Shown here: positions 1 to 5,244 of the stretch, in pieces
How the letters are laid out: each line of letters opens with the position of its first letter
Position numbering within the stretch: position 1 is the first letter of the stretch
Source of the DNA: W11650 sp963545585
GTDB lineage: Bacteria > Bacillota > Clostridia > Lachnospirales > Vallitaleaceae
Direction of reading: 5' to 3'
Length of the DNA stretch: 10,689 nt
Assembly (NCBI GenBank): GCA_963545585.1
Contig: CAUUKX010000073.1
Location: 1 to 10,689 of the forward strand
The notes under the pieces: model-generated
The model's database searches: none
Seen by the model: only the letters and a program-made list of their open reading frames with translations
Told to the model about the DNA's origin: nothing
Program-made: the position numbers and the translations under genes

Positions 1-476
1 CTGTGATAGCCGTTGGCCGGGTAATAAAAGCTGTTGCCCTTTTTAATCCGGTAAACCTGTTTATTCAGGTTGAGCTGAACGCTGCCGGATAAAACATAGC
101 CGAAGATTTCACCTTCGGTCGGCGCAAACTCCAAAAACTGTCCGCCCGCTTCTAAGGACAGCAAAATCGGCTCCATTTGATTTTTCTGGGCATTGGGAAC
201 AATCCAACTGACCTGATAGCCCAGTTCCTTATCGGTTTTTAAGAAAAAGTCCTCTTTGCAAAATAAAACTTTTTCTTCCTTTTTTTCGCTGAAAAACTCG
301 GCTAAATTGGTGCCGAGGCTTTCTAAAATATCGTTTAAGCTATCTAATGAGGGCGAAGTCAAATCCCGTTCCAGCTGCGAGATAAAGCCCTTGGATAATT
401 CGCAGCGGTCGGCCAGTTCTTCCTGCGTTAAATTATTTTTCAGCCGCAGCTGCTTAATGCTTTCTCCAATCTGCAT
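1..476 (-). CDS. XRE-family transcriptional regulator with C-terminal cupin domain (3' end outside window)
   Basis: Read on the minus strand, an open frame starts at the ATG at 476 and runs 158 codons to the window edge without a stop, so the C-terminus is missing. Residues about 5-60 form an XRE/Cro-type helix-turn-helix (LTQEELADRCELSKGFISQL, then ERDLTSPSL). Residues about 100-158 look like a small cupin sensor domain (PTEGEIFGYVLSGSVQL, then KKGNSFYYPANGYH). This layout is known from cytoplasmic repressors or activators in which the cupin senses a small ligand; in clostridia such regulators often sit beside polyamine transporter genes, but nothing here shows the ligand. The usual metal-binding His of the first cupin motif is not evident. 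The start is supported by AAAGGCGG eight bases upstream of the ATG. The gene is divergent from the dehydrogenase at 864 and has its own promoter at 614-642. Family assignment is firm; target and ligand are unknown. Confidence 0.9.
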   Translation of the reverse strand, partial: MQIGESIKQLRLKNNLTQEELADRCELSKGFISQLERDLTSPSLDSLNDILESLGTNLAEFFSEKKEEKVLFCKEDFFLKTDKELGYQVSWIVPNAQKNQMEPILLSLEAGGQFLEFAPTEGEIFGYVLSGSVQLNLNKQVYRIKKGNSFYYPANGYH

Positions 477-613
477 AAGAAATACCGCCTTTCCGGTTGC
501 TGAATTTAAGGCTCAAGAGTCGTAATACAGGATGATTTTGGTTGATATTTTTGTAGATTTCCTGTATCGTCATATATTAAACTTAAAATACAGCTTTGCT
601 AAACACGGAAGAT

Positions 614-642
614 ATTATACATAGAATTCATAAAAAAGTCAA
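614..642 (-). promoter_or_regulatory. Sigma-A-type promoter for the XRE-cupin regulator
   Basis: On the minus strand TTGACT (642-637) and a perfect TATAAT (619-614) are separated by 17 bases, close to the housekeeping consensus. Transcription would begin near 606 and give a leader of about 130 nt before the ATG at 476. The inverted repeat at 658-700 lies just upstream of the -35 element, which fits autoregulation. Confidence 0.75.
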
Positions 643-657
643 GGGCTTTGGCAGAGG

Positions 658-700
658 AAATTTACCCGAGGGAAGTTATTCACCAGCCTCGGGTAAATTT
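658..700. promoter_or_regulatory. Perfect 14-bp inverted repeat between divergent promoters; candidate operator
   Basis: AAATTTACCCGAGG at 658-671 is matched exactly by its reverse complement at 687-700, with a 15-base spacer. It lies upstream of both -35 elements (minus promoter 614-642, plus promoter 705-732), its right arm ending four bases before the plus -35. It is not transcribed from either proposed promoter, so a protein-binding site is more likely than an RNA hairpin. The adjacent XRE-cupin protein is the obvious candidate binder; that link is inference. Confidence 0.6.
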
Positions 701-704
701 GAAG

Positions 705-732
705 TTGTAAATCAAGAAAAGTATGATATACT
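705..732 (+). promoter_or_regulatory. Probable promoter of the 2-hydroxyacid dehydrogenase gene
   Basis: TTGTAA (705-710) and TATACT (727-732) are spaced by 16 bases. The predicted transcript would start near 739 and carry a leader of about 125 nt. The elements are weaker than those of the divergent regulator promoter, which would suit a gene needing activation or derepression through the inverted repeat at 658-700. Confidence 0.5.
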
Positions 733-863
733 GGTAAAAATATTCGCAGCTTAGAAAAACCATAGTTACCGTGATATTGAAAACTATCTGCCGAGGGCGG
801 AGATGGAAAAGCAATTTCTAACTTTAACCGTTTGCCGGAATTGATTCAGGAGGTCAAAAGAGA

Positions 864-1817
864 ATGAAAACAATTTTAATCACAACGGAGTTTACCGATG
901 AAGAAAAAGTTAGGGCAGCGGAAATTGCCGCCGGTCATCACTTGATTTATAAGGGCAGTACCGGGTTTTTGCCGGAGGAAATAGAGCAGGCCGATGCGGT
1001 GCTGGGCAATTTCCCGCCCCGGGATTTGGCAGCGGCTCGGAGGCTGGAATGGTTACAGCTGCAAATGGCCGGAACCGATGGCTATTTAAAGCCGGGGATT
1101 TTACCGGACAGGGTCGTGCTGACCAACGTTACCGGCGCTTTTGGCGAATCGATTGCTGAATATGTGCTGGGTGCGGTTTTGCTTTTAAACAATCACTTTC
1201 ATACCTATATTCGCCGGCAAAGCCAGAAAGTCTGGAGCAAAATCCCCATAATTAACTTAAAAGGCAGCACTGTTCTGATCTTGGGACTGGGTGATATCGG
1301 CCGGGAAACGGCCAAGCGAATGAAGGCGATGGGGGCATATGTCATTGCCGTTAAACGGCGGCCAGGCGAGCGACCGGATTATGTGGACGAGCTTTATTAT
1401 GAGGCGGAGCTTGACCGGGTCATTCCCCGGGCGGATGTGTTCGTGCTGACGATTCCGCTGTACGCTGAAGTACGGCATATTATTAATGCCGGGCGAATTG
1501 CGCTAATGAAGCCGTCAGCACTGCTGGTGAATATTGCCCGGGGCGGGCTGATTGACCAAGATGCGCTGATTGCGGCTTTGCAGCAGGGAAAAATTGCCGG
1601 TGCGGCGCTGGACGTGTTTGAACAGGAGCCATTGCCGGAGGACAGCCCTTTGTGGGAGCTAAAAAATATTCTTTTAACGCCGCATAACGCCGGTGGCTTC
1701 AGTTCGCCAATGGCCAGAGAAAAAATCGGCCGGATTATGCTGGATAATTTGGAGCGCTATTTAACCGGTCAGCCGTTGAAAAATGTGATTGATAAAAAAA
1801 CCGGCTATTGTTTGTAA
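864..1817 (+). CDS. D-isomer-specific 2-hydroxyacid dehydrogenase family protein
   Basis: This 317-residue protein has the length and layout of a D-2-hydroxyacid dehydrogenase, a cytoplasmic NAD(P)-dependent enzyme that interconverts 2-oxoacids and D-2-hydroxyacids. The substrate-binding domain is split around the Rossmann domain: residues about 1-100 and 285-317 flank a nucleotide-binding core. Visible motifs are GLGDIG (141-146, the dinucleotide loop), IARGGLID with catalytic Arg226, LDVFEQEPL with Glu255, and TPHNAGG with catalytic His274, so the catalytic triad is intact. The segment after the second Rossmann strand reads AVKRRPG (162-168), with Arg165-Arg166 where NAD-specific members carry an acidic residue; this suggests NADP preference. 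AGGAGGT at 848-854, nine bases from the ATG, fixes the start. It is monocistronic and divergent from the XRE-cupin regulator. The physiological substrate (glyoxylate, hydroxypyruvate, a branched 2-oxoacid or other) cannot be read from the sequence. Confidence 0.93.
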   Translation: MKTILITTEFTDEEKVRAAEIAAGHHLIYKGSTGFLPEEIEQADAVLGNFPPRDLAAARRLEWLQLQMAGTDGYLKPGILPDRVVLTNVTGAFGESIAEYVLGAVLLLNNHFHTYIRRQSQKVWSKIPIINLKGSTVLILGLGDIGRETAKRMKAMGAYVIAVKRRPGERPDYVDELYYEAELDRVIPRADVFVLTIPLYAEVRHIINAGRIALMKPSALLVNIARGGLIDQDALIAALQQGKIAGAALDVFEQEPLPEDSPLWELKNILLTPHNAGGFSSPMAREKIGRIMLDNLERYLTGQPLKNVIDKKTGYCL

Positions 1818-1822
1818 TAGCC
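1803..1822 (+). other. Small hairpin overlapping the dehydrogenase stop codon
   Basis: GGCTATT (1803-1809) pairs perfectly with AATAGCC (1816-1822) around a 6-nt loop, and the TAA stop at 1815-1817 is inside it. It could be chance, or part of the 3' end structure together with the hairpins that follow. Confidence 0.35.
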
Positions 1823-1833
1823 ATTGCCGTTCA

Positions 1834-1876
1834 GCCCACACTCATAATTTGCTGAAAGCGACTTATGAGTGTGGGC
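1834..1876. repeat. Perfect 14-bp inverted repeat downstream of the dehydrogenase
   Basis: GCCCACACTCATAA (1834-1847) and its exact reverse complement (1863-1876) flank a 15-base spacer. The spacer holds a further 3-bp stem (GCT/AGC around GAA), so a transcript could form a long stable hairpin. No T-run follows on either strand, so it is not a classical intrinsic terminator by itself. It may stabilise the mRNA 3' end or act with the terminator at 1881-1926. Confidence 0.55.
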
Positions 1877-1880
1877 GTCC

Positions 1881-1926
1881 TGCTCGCTCGAAGCGCCGTG
1901 CGTTTCAGTCCGGGTGAGCAATTTTT
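1881..1926 (+). terminator. Probable intrinsic terminator of the dehydrogenase gene
   Basis: TGCTCGCT (1881-1888) pairs with GGTGAGCA (1913-1920) using two G-U pairs, and inside it GAAGCGC (1890-1896) pairs with GCGTTTC (1900-1906) around a CGT loop. The hairpin is followed by five Ts (1922-1926). It lies about 65 bases past the stop codon in the right orientation. Confidence 0.55.
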
Positions 1927-2110
1927 CCGGTCGAAATATTACCTATTTCTGCCCAAACGGCTTTTCCTAAAAAGAATTTTCTAGCGGAATGGGGAAGGTT
2001 TAAGAATTAAAAGTACAATTAAAAACGTGCAGAGAGCATCTTGGTTTGATAAAGAAATATATATAAAATATTTAATGTATATAAAACATATAAAACATCA
2101 GAAAAATCGG

Positions 2111-2139
2111 TTGGTTTTTTGCCGGAAATATGATATGCT
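2111..2139 (+). promoter_or_regulatory. Shared promoter-type box, surface-protein gene 1
   Basis: TTGGTT (2111-2116) and TATGCT (2134-2139) are 17 bases apart, and TATGATATG (2129-2137) is shared with the box upstream of gene 3. The preceding AGAAAAA (2100-2106) and GGTTTTTT (2113-2120) also match the boxes before genes 2 and 3. Conservation among three otherwise different intergenic regions is the main support. The 9-bp tandem repeat at 2079-2096 lies just upstream. Confidence 0.55.
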
Positions 2140-2202
2140 GTTAGCGTTGAATTTGTCTGGGAAAATCCGGCAAAACAGAGCTTATCATTTCAATTTTTTC
2201 AT

Positions 2203-2338
2203 AACTCAATTTTCCCATGTTTGACAGAACAGTCTTTTTTAGGCAGATTGCCCGCCCGGGCAGAAAGTGAAGCTTTCGATCGGGGTATCCGCTCTCTGAG
2301 CGGGACAGAGCCCAAAAAAACTATAGGAAAATTGAGTT
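2203..2338. repeat. 136-bp leader element bounded by a 13-bp inverted repeat
   Basis: AACTCAATTTTCC at 2203-2215 is the exact reverse complement of 2326-2338. The interior contains local hairpins: TGCCC/GGGCA (2249-2253, 2258-2262), GAAAG/CTTTC (2263-2267, 2273-2277) and CCGCTC/GAGCGG with a TCT loop (2289-2294, 2298-2303). As RNA it could fold into a multi-branched domain closed by the 13-bp stem, inside the gene 1 leader. A small miniature mobile element is the alternative; no target-site duplication is obvious. Confidence 0.5.
2234..2301 (+). repeat. Dispersed intergenic repeat, copy 1
   Basis: It matches 8366-8428: CTTTTTT, then GGCAGA..GCC, a variable spacer (8 versus 3 bases), then CAGAAA..GAAGCTTT.GAT.GGGG.A. 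Over the aligned 38-base core there are seven differences, all transitions. This copy lies within the inverted-repeat element of the gene 1 leader. Confidence 0.55.
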
Positions 2339-2495
2339 CATAACCTTTGTTTTTGGCAGATAAATTAGCGAAAGGTGATGCAGAAAGTTAATGATCTGTT
2401 TCGACGACAAGGCGCAAAGCCCTTTTTTCGGCATCGGGCAAATGGGAAATCAAAAATGGCTCAATAAACTTTGAGCTTTATTATTTAAGTTAACC

Positions 2496-2608
2496 ATCAA
2501 AAAGGAGAGAACAATGAAACGAAAATTAACAGCGCTATTAGTGACGATGTGTCTGCTGCTCACTGCTTTTCCATTGCCAGCAGCAGCGGCGGAAAAGATT
2601 ACGATTCG
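2496..2608 (+). repeat. Conserved RBS/signal-peptide DNA block, copy in gene 1
   Basis: This 113-bp stretch, from the SD region through the signal-peptide codons to the first mature residues (AEKITIR), aligns without gaps to 8895-9007 of gene 3 with only scattered substitutions, many at third codon positions. Outside it the leaders and N-terminal regions of the two genes diverge sharply. Confidence 0.8.
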
Positions 2609-5063
2609 CTTTCGGGGCGATGAGCATATTCAGGGTTTCCAGGTCGGCAGCGAACGGAAGCAGGAACTGGTGCTTGAGGTGGAACCGGGAAAAACTTTGC
2701 TTGATATCATCCCTCAGGTAATGCCGGAATATGTTCCCAGCTATGGATTTGATGACTATTATACAGCGGCCGGGACTAAGATTGATACTCCAGCTACCTA
2801 TCAATTGACTGACGGCGAAACAATCGTCGTGCGGACGGCACGCCTGCCAATGACAGGGATAGATATTAGGTCGTTGTCAGGGATTCCTTTGGTTTATAAA
2901 GGCGGCGGCGACTATATTGAAATCAAAGTCAAAGCTGGGGCGGATAGTTATCAAATACCAGCCAACGAGTATGATTGGTCTTTGGTTGGAACGTATCAGT
3001 CCGGCACAAAGGTTGTTGCCGATGGTGCGTATGGTTTGTTAAAAGTTGATTTGGCAGAAACGGCTCCTAAGATTAAAGTTAAGGCTGTTTTTCGGGAGCA
3101 GAGCTTAGAAGATTTTTTTGAAATCAATGTTGCAGATATGCGAAATTACAACAGCATTTCAGTTGAGAAATATACACCGGGTCAAGATTGGCTTGCAGGA
3201 GAAACGTATGATTTGTCGGTTGAAGGCATCAATTCAGTAACCGCCTACGTTGAAGGAATTTCTCCATTTTATTGTGATTTCGTTCTTTCCGGCAATACTT
3301 CGCCGGATACCAAAATTGACGAAAAGGCAGGCAGAGTTCATATTGCAGCCAATGAAATGGCGGAAGCGCTAAAGGTTAAGGTGAAGTATCGCCCGAACCC
3401 AGCTTTGCAGCATGAGAATTCTTTTGATGTGAAGCTAAAGCCGCACACCTTGGAAATTGAGCCGGCTGCTCCGAAAGCAAAAAGAGGGGAAACGATTCAG
3501 CTTTCAGCGTATATTGTGTATAACAGCAACTTGCGGGCAAAAGTAGAAGCGCCGTATATTAAGTGGAAGAAAAAACAAAACGGCGATCAATCAACCATTA
3601 CACCAGACGGGAAGTTTACCTATGCAAATAATGAAGCACCCGGCCGGACGGTAGAAGTTGTCGCCGAATTGCTAAGAAGCGGGCAAAAAGCGGAAGTGGG
3701 CGTGCAGGAGCGTTCTATTGCAAGTATTGCCGTTGCTGCACCGGGACTAAACACGACGGCATCCGGCAATGTTGAGATTGAGGCGGGCCAAGAAGCACAG
3801 ATTGAAATATACGGTACAGATAATTTTGGAGAACGAGTAAAATTAAATCCGGGCGAAGCAGAGCTTACTCTTGTTCCGGCTGGAATGGTAGAGCCGACTA
3901 AAATTAGTACGTCAGAAGCTACGAAGATTGACGATGCGATGGGGAAGTTGATTGTCGGTAAGGATGAGTTTAAGGATAAACTGAAAGTCAAGGTTGTCTA
4001 TAAAGCCGATCAAACCAAGATGGCAGAAATGGAACTGGAAGTAAAAAGAGCACCATACACCTTGAAGCTAAAGCCGAAAAACTCAACGGTCAATAAGGGC
4101 GAAAGCAAACAGTTCACAGCCTATGCGGTTGATAATGCAACGCACGATGAAATTCCCTTAAAGCCAACTGACCTGACATGGAAAGCGTTCGTAGGTACAG
4201 AGGCAGCCACCCAATCGGCAATTACCGCAGTCGGCGTCTTTACCTGCGGAGCAGCAGAAACGGCTTCGGAAGTAGCGATTAAGGTGACTTTAAAGTATGA
4301 TTCGTCCAAGGTGGGAGAAGCAAAGGTTACGGTTAAGAAGGAAATAAGCAGCAGCAATCCCCCGCTTAACGGCTATGACAACGGCAATAGCAACAGCAGC
4401 AACAGCAGCAACAATACCGGCAGCCCGGCAGCACCTGCACCGCAGCAGCCGAAGAAGCCGGAAGATAACAAACCGCAAGACAATAAGATGGATAAGAGCA
4501 GTGAAATCATTGGGCGGTTTCAGGATATTGCTGGACACTGGGCGCAAAAAGCAATTGTAAAAGCCATAGAAAAAGGTATCTTTAAGGGCGTAACCGAAAA
4601 TAGCTTTGCGCCGGAGCGGCAAATGAGCCGGGCAGAGTTTATCACGGTGCTGGGCCGGATGAGTGAGCAGGCGACTATGCTGCGGGAAGTTCCGTTTAGT
4701 GATGTGGACACAAATGCTTACTATGCACAGTATGTGGCATGGGGTGCGGCACTTGGTTTGATGAAAGGTTTTGAGGACGGCACGTTCCGGCCGGAGGCCA
4801 AGATTACCAGAGAGCAGGCAGCTGTCATTTTCGCCAATTACTTAAAGGATAAGAAATTGCCGGAGATGGCGATGACAACCTTTGCCGACGAGGAAAGCAT
4901 CAGCAGCTGGGCAAAAGCAGCCGTTAAGAAAGCTGCGGCACTGGGTCTGTTAAAGGGCAAGGACGGCGGCAAGTTTGCGCCGAAAGATTTGCTCACCCGG
5001 GCAGAAATGGCGCAGATTTTGGATAATTTAAGCAGGCTGTTAGAGCAAGAAAAAAAGAACTAA
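2514..5063 (+). CDS. Secreted S-layer-type protein with Ig-like modules and three SLH domains (paralogue 1)
   Basis: An 849-residue exported protein. Residues 1-26 are a Sec signal peptide (MKRK, hydrophobic core, AAAA cleavage region). Residues 27-308 are a paralogue-specific N-terminal region in about three beta-rich modules. Then come an Ig-like module A1 (about 310-399, VKRGETIQLSAY-like core), module B1 (about 400-512) and last Ig-like module A2 (514-609), which resembles bacterial Ig-like group 2 domains (KGESKQFTAY ... GVFTCGAAE). A Ser/Asn then Pro/Lys/Asp linker (610-668) leads to three SLH domains at 669-718, 728-780 and 789-840, with SRAE705-708, TREQ765-768 and TRAE828-831 motifs. 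SLH triplets are known to bind pyruvylated secondary cell-wall polymer, so this protein should sit on the cell surface. AAAGGAGAG precedes the ATG. Whether it is the main S-layer subunit or an accessory surface protein is not decidable. Mature cysteines are Cys254 and Cys578. Confidence 0.93.
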   Translation: MKRKLTALLVTMCLLLTAFPLPAAAAEKITIRFRGDEHIQGFQVGSERKQELVLEVEPGKTLLDIIPQVMPEYVPSYGFDDYYTAAGTKIDTPATYQLTDGETIVVRTARLPMTGIDIRSLSGIPLVYKGGGDYIEIKVKAGADSYQIPANEYDWSLVGTYQSGTKVVADGAYGLLKVDLAETAPKIKVKAVFREQSLEDFFEINVADMRNYNSISVEKYTPGQDWLAGETYDLSVEGINSVTAYVEGISPFYCDFVLSGNTSPDTKIDEKAGRVHIAANEMAEALKVKVKYRPNPALQHENSFDVKLKPHTLEIEPAAPKAKRGETIQLSAYIVYNSNLRAKVEAPYIKWKKKQNGDQSTITPDGKFTYANNEAPGRTVEVVAELLRSGQKAEVGVQERSIASIAVAAPGLNTTASGNVEIEAGQEAQIEIYGTDNFGERVKLNPGEAELTLVPAGMVEPTKISTSEATKIDDAMGKLIVGKDEFKDKLKVKVVYKADQTKMAEMELEVKRAPYTLKLKPKNSTVNKGESKQFTAYAVDNATHDEIPLKPTDLTWKAFVGTEAATQSAITAVGVFTCGAAETASEVAIKVTLKYDSSKVGEAKVTVKKEISSSNPPLNGYDNGNSNSSNSSNNTGSPAAPAPQQPKKPEDNKPQDNKMDKSSEIIGRFQDIAGHWAQKAIVKAIEKGIFKGVTENSFAPERQMSRAEFITVLGRMSEQATMLREVPFSDVDTNAYYAQYVAWGAALGLMKGFEDGTFRPEAKITREQAAVIFANYLKDKKLPEMAMTTFADEESISSWAKAAVKKAAALGLLKGKDGGKFAPKDLLTRAEMAQILDNLSRLLEQEKKN
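4161..5027 (+). repeat. Near-identical 3' block (last Ig module, linker, SLH triplet), copy 1
   Basis: It is almost identical in DNA to 7447-8289. The length difference of 24 bp is accounted for by the Ser/Asn linker (eight extra codons here). In the first 120 or so bases only two substitutions were found. The first 125 bases also match 10545-10669 in gene 3. Such DNA identity beside strongly diverged 5' halves suggests recent duplication or gene conversion. Confidence 0.85.
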
Positions 5064-5111
5064 GAGCAGCGCAATGCTTATTCTGCTTACTAAGAAGCGT
5101 GAAAAATGGGT

Positions 5112-5172
5112 TTTAATTCCTAAAAAGCAAAAGAAAATTTAATGGTTTTCTTGCAAAAAAATGTGATAGGAT
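5112..5172 (+). promoter_or_regulatory. Shared promoter-type box, surface-protein gene 2
   Basis: The stretch AATTCCTAAAAA, then AAGAAAATTTAATGGTTTT, is nearly identical to 8645-8680 before gene 3. Candidate -10 hexamers are TGTGAT (5162-5167) and TAGGAT (5167-5172); TTTAAT (5138-5143) or ATGGTT (5142-5147) may serve as -35. The resulting leader would be about 65 nt. No strong terminator separates gene 1 from this box, so read-through from gene 1 is also possible. Confidence 0.5.
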
Positions 5173-5189
5173 AACAAGAAAGTGTAACC

Positions 5190-5218
5190 GCAGAAAGCCG
5201 TTGATATCGGCTTTCTGC
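5190..5218 (+). promoter_or_regulatory. Perfect 11-bp hairpin in the 5' leader of gene 2
   Basis: GCAGAAAGCCG (5190-5200) pairs exactly with CGGCTTTCTGC (5208-5218) around a 7-nt loop. It begins about 10 nt after the predicted transcript start and ends some 14 nt before the AAAGGAG ribosome-binding site. There is no T-run, so it is not a terminator. A 5' hairpin that protects an abundant surface-protein mRNA is a reasonable guess. Confidence 0.6.
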
Positions 5219-5244
5219 TAAATCCAACCATAAAGGAGAAAGCA

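Larger units (their letters stand above)
1927..2513 (+). other. Long non-coding interval upstream of the first surface-protein gene
   Basis: No convincing gene is present. The interval holds an AT-rich stretch (about 2050-2100) with a 9-bp tandem repeat ATATAAAAC (2079-2087, 2088-2096), then the promoter box at 2111-2139, and then a leader of about 370 nt. The leader contains a 13-bp inverted repeat 110 bp apart, the first copy of a dispersed repeat, and two small stems: GGC/GCC with loop GCAAA and six Ts after it (2411-2428), and GCTCAA/TTGAGC (2459-2476). Confidence 0.6.

Noticed and set aside
256..525. Plus-strand open frame of 89 codons
   Set aside because: It is the antisense shadow of the XRE-cupin regulator, whose frame gives clear helix-turn-helix and cupin motifs; no RBS precedes it.
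2027..2224. 65-codon plus-strand frame in the AT-rich interval
   Set aside because: No good ribosome-binding site, low-complexity Lys/Tyr/Ile composition, and it spans the promoter box shared by the surface-protein genes.
2281..2315. Resemblance of CTCTCTGAGCGGGACAGAG to the 3' part of a glycine riboswitch aptamer
   Set aside because: The 5' GGAGAG partner and the conserved CCGAAGGGGCAA core are missing, and the homologous copy at 8366-8428 does not keep the motif.
2360..2440. GCGCAAAGCC plus CGGC reminiscent of a c-di-GMP-I riboswitch
   Set aside because: The other conserved blocks and the three-helix layout could not be found; the match is limited to a short GC-rich hairpin.
2535..2555. 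Cysteine in the signal peptide (Cys13) as a lipoprotein site
   Set aside because: It lies inside the hydrophobic core with Met at -1, not at a lipobox, and a good AxA cleavage region follows at residues 23-26.
4290..4711. Antisense frames over the linker/SLH region (also 7576-7995)
   Set aside because: They appear in both paralogues only because the sense DNA is near-identical; the sense frames encode clear SLH domains.
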